Below, one piece after another: positions 25,092-33,133 of a stretch of 64,000 bases of DNA. Under the pieces are notes generated by a model. It made no database searches and had not been told where the DNA came from. It saw only the letters and a list, made by a program, of their open reading frames with translations. Origin of the DNA: Halobaculum marinum (GTDB lineage: Archaea > Halobacteriota > Halobacteria > Halobacteriales > Haloferacaceae); contig NZ_CP119989.1 in assembly GCF_029338555.1 (NCBI RefSeq), positions 930,001 through 994,000 on the forward strand. The letters run 5' to 3'. Each line of letters starts with the position of its first letter. Position 1 is the stretch's first letter. The position numbers were made by a program, and so were the translations under genes.

Positions 25092-25466
25092 ATGCGAACT
25101 GCGATGCACTGTTCGGCGGACGCGCCGGACGCTCAGCGCCGCGCACTCGCCAACGCGGCGAACCTCCTCGGCGACGACACCGTGCCGCTCTCGGGCCTCG
25201 TCGTCGTGTTCAACGGCGACGGCGTCCACGCCGTCCGCGCCGACTCGCCCGTCGCCGACGACGTCCGCGGCCTCCTCGCGCGAACGCCCGAGGAGACGAA
25301 CAGCCCGGAGGCACCCACCATCGAGGTGTGCGCCTGTTCCAACTCGCTGGCCGCTCGCGACGTCGCCGAGGACGAACTCGTCTACGGCGTCGACGTCGTC
25401 TCCAGCGGGATGGGCGAGTTGACGCGCCGGCAAGCCGACGGCTACGGGTACATCAAGGTTCCCTGA
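25092..25466 (+). CDS. DsrE/DsrF-like family protein
   Basis: A 124-residue single-domain protein of the DsrE/TusD fold. It starts with an ALANAANLLGDD helix after MRTAMHCSADAPD. The core is LSGLVVVFNGDGVHAVRADS, then TIEVCACSNSLAARDV, whose Cys sits where sulfur-relay members carry the reactive Cys. YGVDVVSSGMGELTRRQADG is the typical C-terminus. It may shuttle persulfide sulfur or act as a small signalling protein; no tus/dsr partners are nearby. A second, more distant DsrE-like gene is at 37649-38002. It converges on mutY. Confidence 0.82.
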   Translation: MRTAMHCSADAPDAQRRALANAANLLGDDTVPLSGLVVVFNGDGVHAVRADSPVADDVRGLLARTPEETNSPEAPTIEVCACSNSLAARDVAEDELVYGVDVVSSGMGELTRRQADGYGYIKVP

Positions 25467-25475
25467 GGCGCTACG

Positions 25476-26390
25476 TCACCGGCGCAACGACGCGACCGTC
25501 TCGCCGTCGCCGTCCTCGACGGCGACGAGGCCGTCGTCCGCGAGGTCGTTGACGAGGCCGCGGAGCCACGAGCGACTCCCCTCGCCGTCGCCATCGGGGC
25601 TGTAGTCGACGCGGATGCGCGGCCCCAACTCGTCGAGCGCGAGTTCGTCGTGGTTCCCGAGTGCGCGGACGACCTTCCCGCGCATCTGCCGGCGACTCCC
25701 CTCGAAACTCGGCTGCTCGGGCACGTCCGGTGCGGTGAAGTCGCCCGTCTCGTAGGCGCGACACCAGCGCCGCCACGGACAGCCAGCCTCGTCGCAGGCG
25801 GGCGACTGCCCGCAGGCGACGCCGCCGAGTTCCATGATCGCGTTGTTCCACACACGCGACTCGCCGGCGGGCATGATCGCCGACGCCGCCTCGGCGAACG
25901 CCGCGTCGTCGTCGGGGACGCCGAACGCGCGGTGGAGCACGCGCTTGACGTTCGTGTCGACCACCGCGTCACCGTTGTTGAACGCGAACGAGGCGACAGC
26001 GTTCGCCGTGTACGGGCCGACGCCCATCAGCTCCTGTAGCTCGTCGGGGTCAGTCGGGAACGCGCCGTCGTACTCCTCGACGACCTGCGTCGCCGCCTCG
26101 TGGAGGTACTTCGCGCGGTTGTTGTACCCCAGCGAGTGGCCCGACCAGAACGAGACGACCGCGCCGCGCTCTGCGTCGGCCAGGTCCGAGACGGTCGGCC
26201 AGGTGTCGAGGAAGTCGGCGTACGCTTCCTCCACGCGTGACAACTGCGTCTGCTGGCTCATCACCTCCGAGACGAGGATGCGGTAGGCGTCGTCGGTGCG
26301 GCGCCACGGGAACTCGCGGTGGTCGTCCTCGTACCACGCGACGAGCGCCTCCCGAACGGCGTCGCGGTCCTCTGGGAGGTGGTCGGTCAT
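25476..26390 (-). CDS. mutY: A/G-specific adenine DNA glycosylase, short MutY
   Basis: Removes A mispaired with 8-oxoguanine or G. The 304-residue chain has the HhH-GPD glycosylase core: WYEDDHREFPWRRTDDAYRI, VMSQQTQLSRV, LMGVGPYTANAVASFAFN and VVDTNVKRVLHR with the catalytic Asp region. A Cys4 cluster follows, C-x5-C-x4-C-x5-C (CGQSPACDEAGCPWRRWC). That spacing differs slightly from the common C-x6-C-x2-C-x5-C. The C-terminal NUDIX-like domain that recognises 8-oxoG in bacterial MutY is absent; a ~75-residue winged-helix-like tail takes its place. ATG 26390 precedes the family N-terminus. Confidence 0.9.
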   Translation of the reverse strand: MTDHLPEDRDAVREALVAWYEDDHREFPWRRTDDAYRILVSEVMSQQTQLSRVEEAYADFLDTWPTVSDLADAERGAVVSFWSGHSLGYNNRAKYLHEAATQVVEEYDGAFPTDPDELQELMGVGPYTANAVASFAFNNGDAVVDTNVKRVLHRAFGVPDDDAAFAEAASAIMPAGESRVWNNAIMELGGVACGQSPACDEAGCPWRRWCRAYETGDFTAPDVPEQPSFEGSRRQMRGKVVRALGNHDELALDELGPRIRVDYSPDGDGEGSRSWLRGLVNDLADDGLVAVEDGDGETVASLRR

Positions 26391-26483
26391 CGTCGGAGAC
26401 GGGGCCGCCGGGCGAAAAGCGCTGACGGTTCGGTCCACGCCACGACACAAACGCTTTGTCGCCGCCGCTGGTTCGTGGCGACG

Positions 26484-26762
26484 ATGCGACAGGATCTGGT
26501 CCTCCGCTCGCTGCTCGCCGGGTTCGCCCTCGCGGTCGCTCCTGCGGTACTCGTGTACTACCTCGCCGCCGGGCCGATGGTGTGGCTCGCGACGGGCACG
26601 CTCGTCGCGGCGAGCGGACTCGTCGTCGCGTACTCCGCCGACGAGCCGGGTGACCGCGACGAACCGTCTCCGACTGCGAAGACGAACTGCCCCGACTGTG
26701 GCGCACGCGTCCCCGTCGACGACGCGACCTGCGAGTACTGCGGGACCGACCTCGACGGATGA
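26484..26762 (+). CDS. membrane protein with C-terminal zinc ribbon (first of a tandem pair)
   Basis: A 92-residue protein. Two transmembrane helices (about residues 7-27 and 30-49) are followed by an acidic linker and a zinc ribbon, CPDCGARVPVDDATCEYCG (two CxxC pairs). MRQDLVLRSLLAGFALAVAP is a natural start at 26484. The gene overlaps the next by four bases (ATGA). The next product has the same architecture, so the two probably arose by duplication and act together. The function is unknown. Confidence 0.72.
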   Translation: MRQDLVLRSLLAGFALAVAPAVLVYYLAAGPMVWLATGTLVAASGLVVAYSADEPGDRDEPSPTAKTNCPDCGARVPVDDATCEYCGTDLDG

Positions 26763-27046
26763 CCGACCGGATGCACCCGCTCACGGCGGTGGGCGTCGGC
26801 CTGGTGGTCGGTGCGTTCGCGCTCGCCGTCGGCGGCGTCCGTGGTCTCGCGGTCGCGGGCGTGCTGGTGGGTGTGGGCGGACTCTGGGCGGGCGCCGGGT
26901 CGACGCCGCACACGAGTGGTGGCCCCGACGAGTGTCCGCACTGCGGCATCCGCAACCCCGGTACGCCGACCTGCCGCTGGTGCGACGAGGCCGTGACGGA
27001 AGCCGCAGACGCGGGGACGGACGAGGACGAGACCGCCAGAGCGTAA
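26759..27046 (+). CDS. membrane protein with C-terminal zinc ribbon (second of a tandem pair)
   Basis: A 95-residue protein. One long or two short hydrophobic segments (residues about 8-48, VGVGLVVGAFALAVGGVRGL and on) are followed by CPHCGIRNPGTPTCRWCDEA and an acidic tail. The architecture parallels that of the preceding gene, with which it overlaps at ATGA. A start at 26771 (MHPLTAV) is also possible. Helix content differs slightly between the pair, which may reflect divergence after duplication. Confidence 0.7.
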   Translation: MTDRMHPLTAVGVGLVVGAFALAVGGVRGLAVAGVLVGVGGLWAGAGSTPHTSGGPDECPHCGIRNPGTPTCRWCDEAVTEAADAGTDEDETARA

Positions 27047-27078
27047 CGAGTATCCGGCGCGCGCGACTCCGCCCGGAC

Positions 27079-27399
27079 ATGGGACTCGACGACCTCGACG
27101 CGGCCGTGACCGACGAATACGGCGACTTCGACGACGAAATCGGCGTCGCCCTCGACCGCGAGACGAAACACGAACTCGCGCTCCTCGCCGCCGCGCTCGG
27201 CACCGACCGCGACGAACTCGTCCGCCGCGGCATCCACGCGCTGTTCCGCCGGACGCTCGACACGGGTGACCTCGACTTCCACCTCCGACAGGGGTTCGAC
27301 GTGACGTACGACGAGTACCTCTCCGGCATGACGTACGACGAGATGACCGGGCAGTCGCAGTCTCCGACGCCGAGCGACGAGCGGCGCTACCAGCAGTAG
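27079..27399 (+). CDS. small conserved protein, unknown function
   Basis: A 106-residue soluble protein that I cannot name. It contains an acidic start (DDLDAAVTDEYGDFDDE) and a helical centre ETKHELALLAAALGTDRDEL plus VRRGIHALFRRTLDTGDLDF. The pattern LAAALGTDRDELVRRGI resembles a helix-turn-helix or ribbon-helix-helix second half. The motif YDEYLSGMTYDEMTGQ follows. The ATG at 27079 gives a clean N-terminus. It is downstream of the zinc-ribbon pair on the same strand, 32 bases away, so it may belong to the same transcript. Confidence 0.65.
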   Translation: MGLDDLDAAVTDEYGDFDDEIGVALDRETKHELALLAAALGTDRDELVRRGIHALFRRTLDTGDLDFHLRQGFDVTYDEYLSGMTYDEMTGQSQSPTPSDERRYQQ

Positions 27400-27481
27400 C
27401 CCCGACCGTCGCCGGTCCCGGCCGGTTCCGATAGACTGGAATCGTGACAAGCGCCTTGTCCGCGCCGAGCGACTCGCAAGC

Positions 27482-27970
27482 ATGGCGCTGGACGTCGACG
27501 TGCCCGACCCGCCGAGCCTCCACGGGCCGCAACCCCGCGGCGACTACGAGTCGCTGGGCACACAAGACCCCGACATCGAGGACGACTACCGGCGCGAGGC
27601 GGTCCGGACGGCGCTCCGTGCCGGCGCGTGGCGCGACGCGTTCGACGAGTGGGCCGAACACACCTTCCTCTCGGTCGAGGAGTTCGAGACGACCCGAGAA
27701 CTCGGCTTGTTCGAGGCGTTCGACTTCTACTGGGACCCCGCCGCAGACGACGTCGGCTACCGCGCCCCGTCGGTGCCCGACGACCAGCGCGACCGGTTCC
27801 CCGACGGCGGCGCGAACGGCGTCGACGAGGAGCTGGACGCGCTCGGCCGGACGGTGTCTGAGGTGTTGGAGGTCGACTACTTCGACGGCGAGAACGACGC
27901 GGAGTTCGACTTCTTCGCGGAGGACGAAGAGCGCGAGACGGTGGCCGAACGCGAGGAGGACGAGGCCTGA
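27482..27970 (+). CDS. acidic conserved haloarchaeal protein, unknown
   Basis: A 162-residue, strongly acidic, soluble protein. Recognisable features are a Pro-rich start (VPDPPSLHGPQPRGDY), a helical segment REAVRTALRAGAWRDAFDEW with AEHTFLSVEEFETTRELGLF, and a C-terminal stretch FDFFAEDEERETVAEREEDE with coiled-coil character. It matches no family I can name. The CGCCTTGTCC before the ATG at 27482 is not a clear promoter. It converges on the aminotransferase gene. Confidence 0.65.
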   Translation: MALDVDVPDPPSLHGPQPRGDYESLGTQDPDIEDDYRREAVRTALRAGAWRDAFDEWAEHTFLSVEEFETTRELGLFEAFDFYWDPAADDVGYRAPSVPDDQRDRFPDGGANGVDEELDALGRTVSEVLEVDYFDGENDAEFDFFAEDEERETVAEREEDEA

Positions 27971-28000
27971 TCGGTCGGGTCGGCGGTGGCCGGCCCGACC

Positions 28001-29350
28001 TCAGTTGACTGCGCGCGTCGCCTCGATCAGCAGTCGCGCGCCGATGTCGATTTCGCGCTCGGTTACGTCCAGCGGCGGGAGGAACCGGATCACCTTCGAC
28101 CCGCACGCGAGCGTGAGGAGGCCGCGCTTCAGCGCGGCGTCGAGCACGTCGTCGCGCAGGTCGGGCGACTCGAACTCGACGGCGAGCATCAGCCCCTCGC
28201 CACGCACGTCGGTGACGCCCGGGAGCGCGGCGTCGCGGACGGTCTCTTTGAACTGCTCGCCGCGGACGACGGCGTTGTCGAGCAGGTCGTACTCGTCGAT
28301 GGCGCGCAGCGTGAACACGCCCAGCGCCGAGGAGACGATGTCGCCGGCGCCCCACGTCGACGAGAGGCGGGCGCGCTCGTCCGGGAAGGTGTCCTCGTTG
28401 GCGATGGTCGCGCCGACGCGCATCCCCTTCGCGCCGGTGATCACGTCCGGCTCGACCGGGTAGTGGTCCGACCCCCACATCTCGCCGGTGCGGCCCATGC
28501 CCGACTGAATCTCGTCGGCGACCAGCGGGATGTCGTGTTCGGCGGCGAGGTCGGCGACCTCCTGCATGAACGACTCCGAGGGGAACCGGTAGCCGCCCTC
28601 ACCCTGGATCGGCTCCATGATGATGTAGGACGTCTCCTCGGGGTTGACGTGGCCCGTCTTCGGGTCGAGTTTCTCGCGGAGGATCGACGTGTCGCCGTCG
28701 TCGACGAAGAAGCCGCACGAGCACGTCTCGGGCGAGCACGCGCGGTCATCGCAGTACGGGACGTCGTGGACGCCGGGCACCTCGGGGTACTTCTTGCGGT
28801 ACACCGACTTCGAGCGGTTGAGCGACAGCGCGCCGAGCGTGCGCCCGTGGAACGCGCCGTCGAAGGTGACGCCGTACTTCCCGCCGTCGGAGTTGTCGTA
28901 GCAGATCTTGATCGCGTTCTCGACGGCCTCGGCCCCGGAGTTCGAGAGGAAGACGGTGTCGAGGTCGTAGTGGCTCGTGCGGTCGGTCAACTCGTGCATC
29001 AAGTCCGCCGGCCCCGGGAGGTCGGACTCGCCGGGGGCGGCGCCGTCGGAGACGTAGAAGTCCTGCCCTGCGATCTTCGTCGGGTCGACCATGTCAAACT
29101 CGGCCATCCGGTCCATGATCTTGGGGTTGTTGTACCCGAGCGGCGCGGCGGCGACGTGCGAGGTGAAGTCCAGCAGGACGTTCCCGTCGACGTCGGTGCA
29201 GAACGGCCCCTCAGCGTCCTCGGTGATGTCCCACACGAAGTCGTACACGTACGTCGTCGTCGCGGCGACCTCGCGGTGGTACGACGCCCACTCGCGGGCC
29301 CGCTCGCCGGGCATCTCCGTGACCCGGACCTCGGCGGTGTCTCGGTCCAT
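28001..29350 (-). CDS. class III (ornithine/GABA-type) aminotransferase with a Cys4 insertion
   Basis: A 449-residue PLP-dependent aminotransferase, class III. The cofactor-contacting stretches are NSGAEAVENAIKICYDN, FDGAFHGRTLGALSLNRS, EPIQGEGGYRFPS and VADEIQSGMGRTGEMWGSDH. The likely Schiff-base Lys is in TGAKGMRVGATI. The substrate is uncertain (4-aminobutyrate, an omega-amino acid or a racemase-type reaction). An inserted segment reads YCDDRACSPETCSCGFF (codons at 28715-28753), four Cys that could bind metal, not found in standard GABA aminotransferases. The ATG at 29350 is preferred; TTTTTTACC lies about 25 bases upstream on this strand. Confidence 0.88.
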   Translation of the reverse strand: MDRDTAEVRVTEMPGERAREWASYHREVAATTTYVYDFVWDITEDAEGPFCTDVDGNVLLDFTSHVAAAPLGYNNPKIMDRMAEFDMVDPTKIAGQDFYVSDGAAPGESDLPGPADLMHELTDRTSHYDLDTVFLSNSGAEAVENAIKICYDNSDGGKYGVTFDGAFHGRTLGALSLNRSKSVYRKKYPEVPGVHDVPYCDDRACSPETCSCGFFVDDGDTSILREKLDPKTGHVNPEETSYIIMEPIQGEGGYRFPSESFMQEVADLAAEHDIPLVADEIQSGMGRTGEMWGSDHYPVEPDVITGAKGMRVGATIANEDTFPDERARLSSTWGAGDIVSSALGVFTLRAIDEYDLLDNAVVRGEQFKETVRDAALPGVTDVRGEGLMLAVEFESPDLRDDVLDAALKRGLLTLACGSKVIRFLPPLDVTEREIDIGARLLIEATRAVN

Positions 29351-29469
29351 GTGAGACAGTGACGATGTAGGGGTAAAAAATGCCGCGGTACGAATTGAGT
29401 CTCTATCCAACTTTTCAGCGACGAGTTGCTGTTGCGTTCAATGGGTCGTCGCTGGCTGCCGGTCGTCGG

Positions 29470-30759
29470 TCACACCAGCGTGGTCCCGACGGCGACCGCA
29501 CCCGCGGTCGCGACGAGCACGCCGCTGTAGAAGGCGACCCGTCGGGCGAATCCGCGCGGACCGGCGAACGCCAGCGCGGCCTTGACGGAGACGCTCGCGG
29601 CGGTCGCGAGCAACACGGCGACGGCGGCCTCGTCGGCGCCGATCGCGCCGCCGCGGTACAGCAACACCGCCGAGGTCGTCGCGCCGGCGGACGACACCGT
29701 CCCTGCGGCGACCGCCGAGGCGTACAGGCCGGCGGTGCCGAACTGCGCCTGTGCGACGGCGCTGGCGGCGAGCACGGCGAGGAACACCACGCCGAACCCG
29801 AGCACCCGACGCAGCGAGAACGGCGACGCGAGGTCGACGGCGACCGGTTCGCGCCAGTCTGCGATCCACGCCGACACCGCGACCGCGCCGACCGCGAGCA
29901 CCCCTGGTGGAGCGGCGATCTGTACCAGTCCCGCGGTGCCAGCGCCGACGGTGAAGGCGACGGCGATGACGAGGTTGCGGACGGCCATCGCCGCGTCCGC
30001 CAACAGCACGCCGGCGACCGCGTACGACCGGGCCGCCGGCCGCTCGCTCGCGTGGTCGAGCATGGTCGCGACGACCGCCGTCGAGGAGGCGAACCCGCCG
30101 AAGAACGCCGACACCGCGACGCCGCGACCGCCGTAGGTGCGCACCAGCGCGTAGTTGCCGATGCCGATGCCGGCGACCGTGACGACCAGTAGCCACGCGA
30201 TGCGGGGTTCCAGCGGGACGCCGAGCACGGTCACTTCCCCCGGCGGCAACAGCGGGTAGACGACGAACGCCAGCACCGCGAACTCGATCAGCGACCGGAG
30301 TTCCGGGCGCGTCAGGCCGCCGGCGACCGAGTGGAGTTCCCGCTTCAACACGAGGAGCGCCGAGGAGACGAACGCCACGGTCACCCCCTCCAGCACGTAG
30401 CCGGCGGCGACGAGGGCGCCGACGCCGTAGGCGGCCAGCAGCGACACGGCGGTCGTCAGCGAGAGCGGGTCGCGGTCGGCGCTCGACCGCATCCCCTGGA
30501 CGGCGAGCAACACCCCCTGGACGACGACGAGTCCGCCGCCGACGGCCAACAGCGCCTCGCCGTAGGCGGCGTCTCTCGCCAGCAGTGCGAACACCGAGCC
30601 GACGATGCTCGTGAGCGAGAACGTCCGGATGCCGGCGGGCTTCTCCGACCACTCCCGTTCGAGTCCCATGAACAGGCCGAGGAGGGCGGCCAACACGATC
30701 CGGACCGCGGGCGTCGCGAGCGGGCCGGCCATCGCCGCCCCGACGCCTGTTCCCTGCAT
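29470..30759 (-). CDS. MgtC/SapB-type membrane protein with DUF4010
   Basis: A 429-residue polytopic membrane protein with about 12-13 helices. The N-terminal 150 residues match MgtC/SapB: VRIVLAALLGLFMGLEREWS, AGIRTFSLTSIVGSVFALLA. The remainder is DUF4010: FAVLAFVVYPLLPPG, RTYGGRGVAVSAFFGGFASSTAVV, SSAGATTSAVLLYRGGAI. The transported ion or role is unknown; MgtC-like proteins are tied to magnesium limitation and membrane-potential control. The ATG at 30759 fits. It is divergent from the AI-2E-type gene across about 115 bases. Confidence 0.88.
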   Translation of the reverse strand: MQGTGVGAAMAGPLATPAVRIVLAALLGLFMGLEREWSEKPAGIRTFSLTSIVGSVFALLARDAAYGEALLAVGGGLVVVQGVLLAVQGMRSSADRDPLSLTTAVSLLAAYGVGALVAAGYVLEGVTVAFVSSALLVLKRELHSVAGGLTRPELRSLIEFAVLAFVVYPLLPPGEVTVLGVPLEPRIAWLLVVTVAGIGIGNYALVRTYGGRGVAVSAFFGGFASSTAVVATMLDHASERPAARSYAVAGVLLADAAMAVRNLVIAVAFTVGAGTAGLVQIAAPPGVLAVGAVAVSAWIADWREPVAVDLASPFSLRRVLGFGVVFLAVLAASAVAQAQFGTAGLYASAVAAGTVSSAGATTSAVLLYRGGAIGADEAAVAVLLATAASVSVKAALAFAGPRGFARRVAFYSGVLVATAGAVAVGTTLV

Positions 30760-30875
30760 GGGCGCACATCGACGCGTCGACAGTTAATCGTTCGTCGTCG
30801 TCGCCGCCGCTGCGATCCGTCCCACGGATGTCAGAGGCGCGATACGCTTTTGTCACTTCGCGGACCCGGATGCGT

Positions 30876-32105
30876 ATGGCCCTCTCCGATGTCGACTGGT
30901 CACGCGCCGCATGGTGGGGCGTCGGCGCCGTCCTCGCGGCGGCGCTGACGTTCGTCGTGTACTCGTTCGTCGGCACGTTCGTCTTCGGCGTCTTCATCTA
31001 CTACGCGACGCGGCCGATCTACAACCGGATCCGCCGTCGGATCCAGCCGCCGAGTCTCGCCGCGGCGACCGCGCTGTTCACGATGGTGTTGCCGGCGCTG
31101 CTGCTCGTCGGCTACGCGATGCTCATCGTCGTCAACCAACTCCAGAACCTCCAACAGCAGGGCGCCAACGGGACGGCGGTCGTCGACCTGAGCCGCCTGC
31201 CGCTGACGGAGAGTCAGGTCGCGGCGATCCAGACGCAGATCGACCTGCTGTCGGACCCGACGATGTTGGCGACCATCGATTGGCAGCAGTACGTCACCGT
31301 CGACCGGATCGCAGACGCGGCCGGCTCGCTCGGCCAGGCCGCCGGCACGCTCGCGTTCGTCGGCACCGCCGCCATCCACCTGTTCGTGATGCTGGCGATC
31401 GCATTCTACCTCCTGCGCGACGGCAACCGCCTCTCCCGGTACCTCGTGCAGTTCACCGACCAGGCGGGCGTCATCGACGCCTACGGACTGGCCGTCGACC
31501 GCGACCTCAAGTCGGTGTTCTTCGGTAACATCCTCAACGCCATCGTCACCGCCACCATCGGTGTCATCGTCTACTCGCTGCTCAACGTGTTCGCGCCGAC
31601 CGGCGGCTCGATCCCGGCGGCCGCACTCGTCGGCCTGCTCGCGGGCGCCGCCAGCCTGATCCCGATCGTCGGGATGAAACTCGTGTACTTCCCCGTCGCC
31701 ATCTTCATGGCCGTCCGCGCGGTGGCCAACGACGTCACCGGGGGGTTGGTGTTCGTGCTCGCGTTCGCGGTCGCGTCGCTCGTCATCGTCGACACCATCC
31801 CCGACCTCGTGTTGCGCCCGTACGTCTCCGGTCGCTCGCTCCACGTCGGCGCCGTGATGCTGGCGTACACGCTCGGGCCGCTCCTGTTCGGCTGGTACGG
31901 CATCTTCCTCATGCCGATCCTGCTGGTGCTCGTCGTGCACTTCGTCCGGATCGTCCTCCCGGAACTGCTCGCGGGCGAGCCAATCCGCCCGTTCGCGGTC
32001 GACCCGACCCACCTCACCGAGGAGGTGCAGGTCGTCACTGAATCGGTCGACGCCGGCAGCGGCGGCACCGGCGCCCCCGGCGACGGGGCTCCCGAGGGGG
32101 AGTGA
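30876..32105 (+). CDS. AI-2E family transporter
   Basis: A 409-residue membrane protein of the AI-2E/PerM family, probably a small-molecule or ion exporter. It has seven to eight helices in the usual grouping: two near the N-terminus (residues ~12-45 and 60-85), a hydrophilic extracellular domain (~90-155), then the C-terminal block. That block holds AFYLLRDGNRLSRYLVQF, VFFGNILNAIVTATIGVIVY, PAAALVGLLAGAASLIPIVG, IVDTIPDLVLRPYVSG and LGPLLFGWYGIFLMPILL. The last 40 residues are a polar Gly/Glu tail. ATG 30876 is chosen over the one six bases upstream for its distance to ATACGCTTTTG. Confidence 0.9.
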   Translation: MALSDVDWSRAAWWGVGAVLAAALTFVVYSFVGTFVFGVFIYYATRPIYNRIRRRIQPPSLAAATALFTMVLPALLLVGYAMLIVVNQLQNLQQQGANGTAVVDLSRLPLTESQVAAIQTQIDLLSDPTMLATIDWQQYVTVDRIADAAGSLGQAAGTLAFVGTAAIHLFVMLAIAFYLLRDGNRLSRYLVQFTDQAGVIDAYGLAVDRDLKSVFFGNILNAIVTATIGVIVYSLLNVFAPTGGSIPAAALVGLLAGAASLIPIVGMKLVYFPVAIFMAVRAVANDVTGGLVFVLAFAVASLVIVDTIPDLVLRPYVSGRSLHVGAVMLAYTLGPLLFGWYGIFLMPILLVLVVHFVRIVLPELLAGEPIRPFAVDPTHLTEEVQVVTESVDAGSGGTGAPGDGAPEGE

Positions 32106-32117
32106 CCGCGACGCGGG

Positions 32118-32399
32118 TCACTCCTCGATGTCGACGTACTGCGACTCCCAGTCTCTGCGCGCGTCGATTTCGCGGCGACCGCGGCGGGTGAGCGTGTAGA
32201 AGTTCGTCCGTCGGTCGCGCTCGCCCTTCTCGACCAGCCCTTTGTCCACCAGCGTGTCGAGGTTGGGGTACAGGCGACCGTGGTGGATCTCCTTCTCGTA
32301 GTAGTCTTCCAACTCATCTTTGATCGCCAAGCCGTGCGGTTCGTCCTGCCCCGCGATCACGTACAGTAGATCCCGTTGGAACCCAGTCAGGTCGTACAT
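32118..32399 (-). CDS. PadR family transcriptional regulator
   Basis: A 93-residue single-domain winged-helix regulator: LTGFQRDLLYVIAGQDEPHG, LAIKDELEDYYEKEIHHGRL, YPNLDTLVDKGLVEKGERDR and the wing TNFYTLTRRGRREID. PadR proteins commonly repress neighbouring transport genes. The convergent AI-2E gene ends 12 bases away, but its promoter is not shared. ATG 32399 is preferred because TTTATTC (32440-32434 on this strand) and two inverted repeats lie just upstream. Confidence 0.9.
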   Translation of the reverse strand: MYDLTGFQRDLLYVIAGQDEPHGLAIKDELEDYYEKEIHHGRLYPNLDTLVDKGLVEKGERDRRTNFYTLTRRGRREIDARRDWESQYVDIEE

Positions 32400-32410
32400 C
32401 GGTACTATCC

Positions 32411-32452
32411 CGTCAGATATTACTGTCGGATCCGAATAAAGATGCCGGCATC
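32411..32452 (-). promoter_or_regulatory. padR-like promoter with two inverted repeats
   Basis: On the minus strand the perfect palindrome GATGCCGGCATC (32441-32452) is followed directly by TTTATTC, a TATA-like element. Nearer the gene, GACAGTAATATCTGAC (32412-32427) is an imperfect inverted repeat. Both are reasonable operators for the PadR protein itself. Confidence 0.5.
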
Positions 32453-32599
32453 GCTCCGGCGAAACGGCTGATTCCCGTACGCTGTGGCCAGTCTCGCCGG
32501 CCACCGGAAGTTCTCCCCGAACATACACATTGGCTGACGTATCAGCGAGTAGTGCAAACGCCCGACCGCTTTTTACCGGTCGGGAGCGTCCCCGTCGGT

Positions 32600-32884
32600 A
32601 TGCCCGAAGAAGTGCTGTTCAAATCCGAGTCGCGACAGGACCGCCACGACATCGCCGAGCACCTGCGTGCGGTCGCCGAGAAACTCGACGGCGACGGCGC
32701 GTTGACGCTCTCCGGCGGCGGCGGCGACTCGCTCACGATGCAGGTGCCCGCGTCGGCGACGTTCGAGGTGAAAGCCGAGCGCGAGACGGGGTCGGGCCCC
32801 GACGAGTTGAGCGTCGAGTTCGAACTAGAGTGGAACGAGGGCGAGGAAGGCGCCGGGACGGACGCCGGGCTCAGTATCGAGTGA
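32600..32884 (+). CDS. amphi-Trp domain protein
   Basis: A 94-residue single-domain soluble protein: EVLFKSESRQDRHDIAEHLR, AVAEKLDGDGALTLSGGGGD, and a beta-rich half ending VEFELEWNEGEE. This helix plus four-strand pattern with the terminal ELEW is the amphi-Trp domain, widespread in haloarchaea and of unknown activity. The ATG at 32600 lies about 28 bases after GCTTTTTACC, a convincing leaderless promoter. Confidence 0.85.
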   Translation: MPEEVLFKSESRQDRHDIAEHLRAVAEKLDGDGALTLSGGGGDSLTMQVPASATFEVKAERETGSGPDELSVEFELEWNEGEEGAGTDAGLSIE

Positions 32885-32897
32885 ACCACGCGACGGA

Positions 32898-32957
32898 GTG
32901 AGTCGTCGTCGACCGAAGTGAGTCGTCGTCGACCGAAGTGAGTCGCCGGCGACCGAA
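32898..32957 (+). repeat. three tandem 20-base repeats
   Basis: GTGAGTCGTCGTCGACCGAA occurs twice in perfect tandem (32898-32917, 32918-32937). A third copy has two changes (32938-32957), and a decayed fourth start follows. The array sits directly after the amphi-Trp stop. Each unit contains the self-complementary core GTCGAC. Confidence 0.85.
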
Positions 32958-33003
32958 CGCAGTCGCTCGCGAGACGAGGCATCGGGTTCCGAGAACGAAC
33001 GGG

Positions 33004-33080
33004 GGCACGCCGCGGAAAAACCCGCGGCGTGCCGCCCGAATCGGTCCCCGCTGACGCTTCGGCCCTCCAGACGAAGCGTC
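33004..33080. other. pair of strong hairpins in non-coding sequence, possible RNA element
   Basis: Hairpin 1 has a perfect 12-base stem, GGCACGCCGCGG (33004-33015) with CCGCGGCGTGCC (33022-33033), around the loop AAAAAC. Hairpin 2 has a perfect nine-base stem, GACGCTTCG (33053-33061) with CGAAGCGTC (33072-33080). No reading frame accounts for them. The stretch 32885-33133 has no gene; it holds the tandem repeats and these hairpins. It may be a small RNA, a transcription end for one or both convergent genes, or both. Confidence 0.5.
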
Positions 33081-33133
33081 GTACCGTCGTACCGCTGGCG
33101 GTCAGATAAAACTACCGGGTGTTCAGGGGAGCG

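Noticed and set aside
32898-32957. Short repeats considered as a CRISPR array
   Set aside because: The 20-base units are directly adjacent with no spacers, there are only three, and no cas genes are present.
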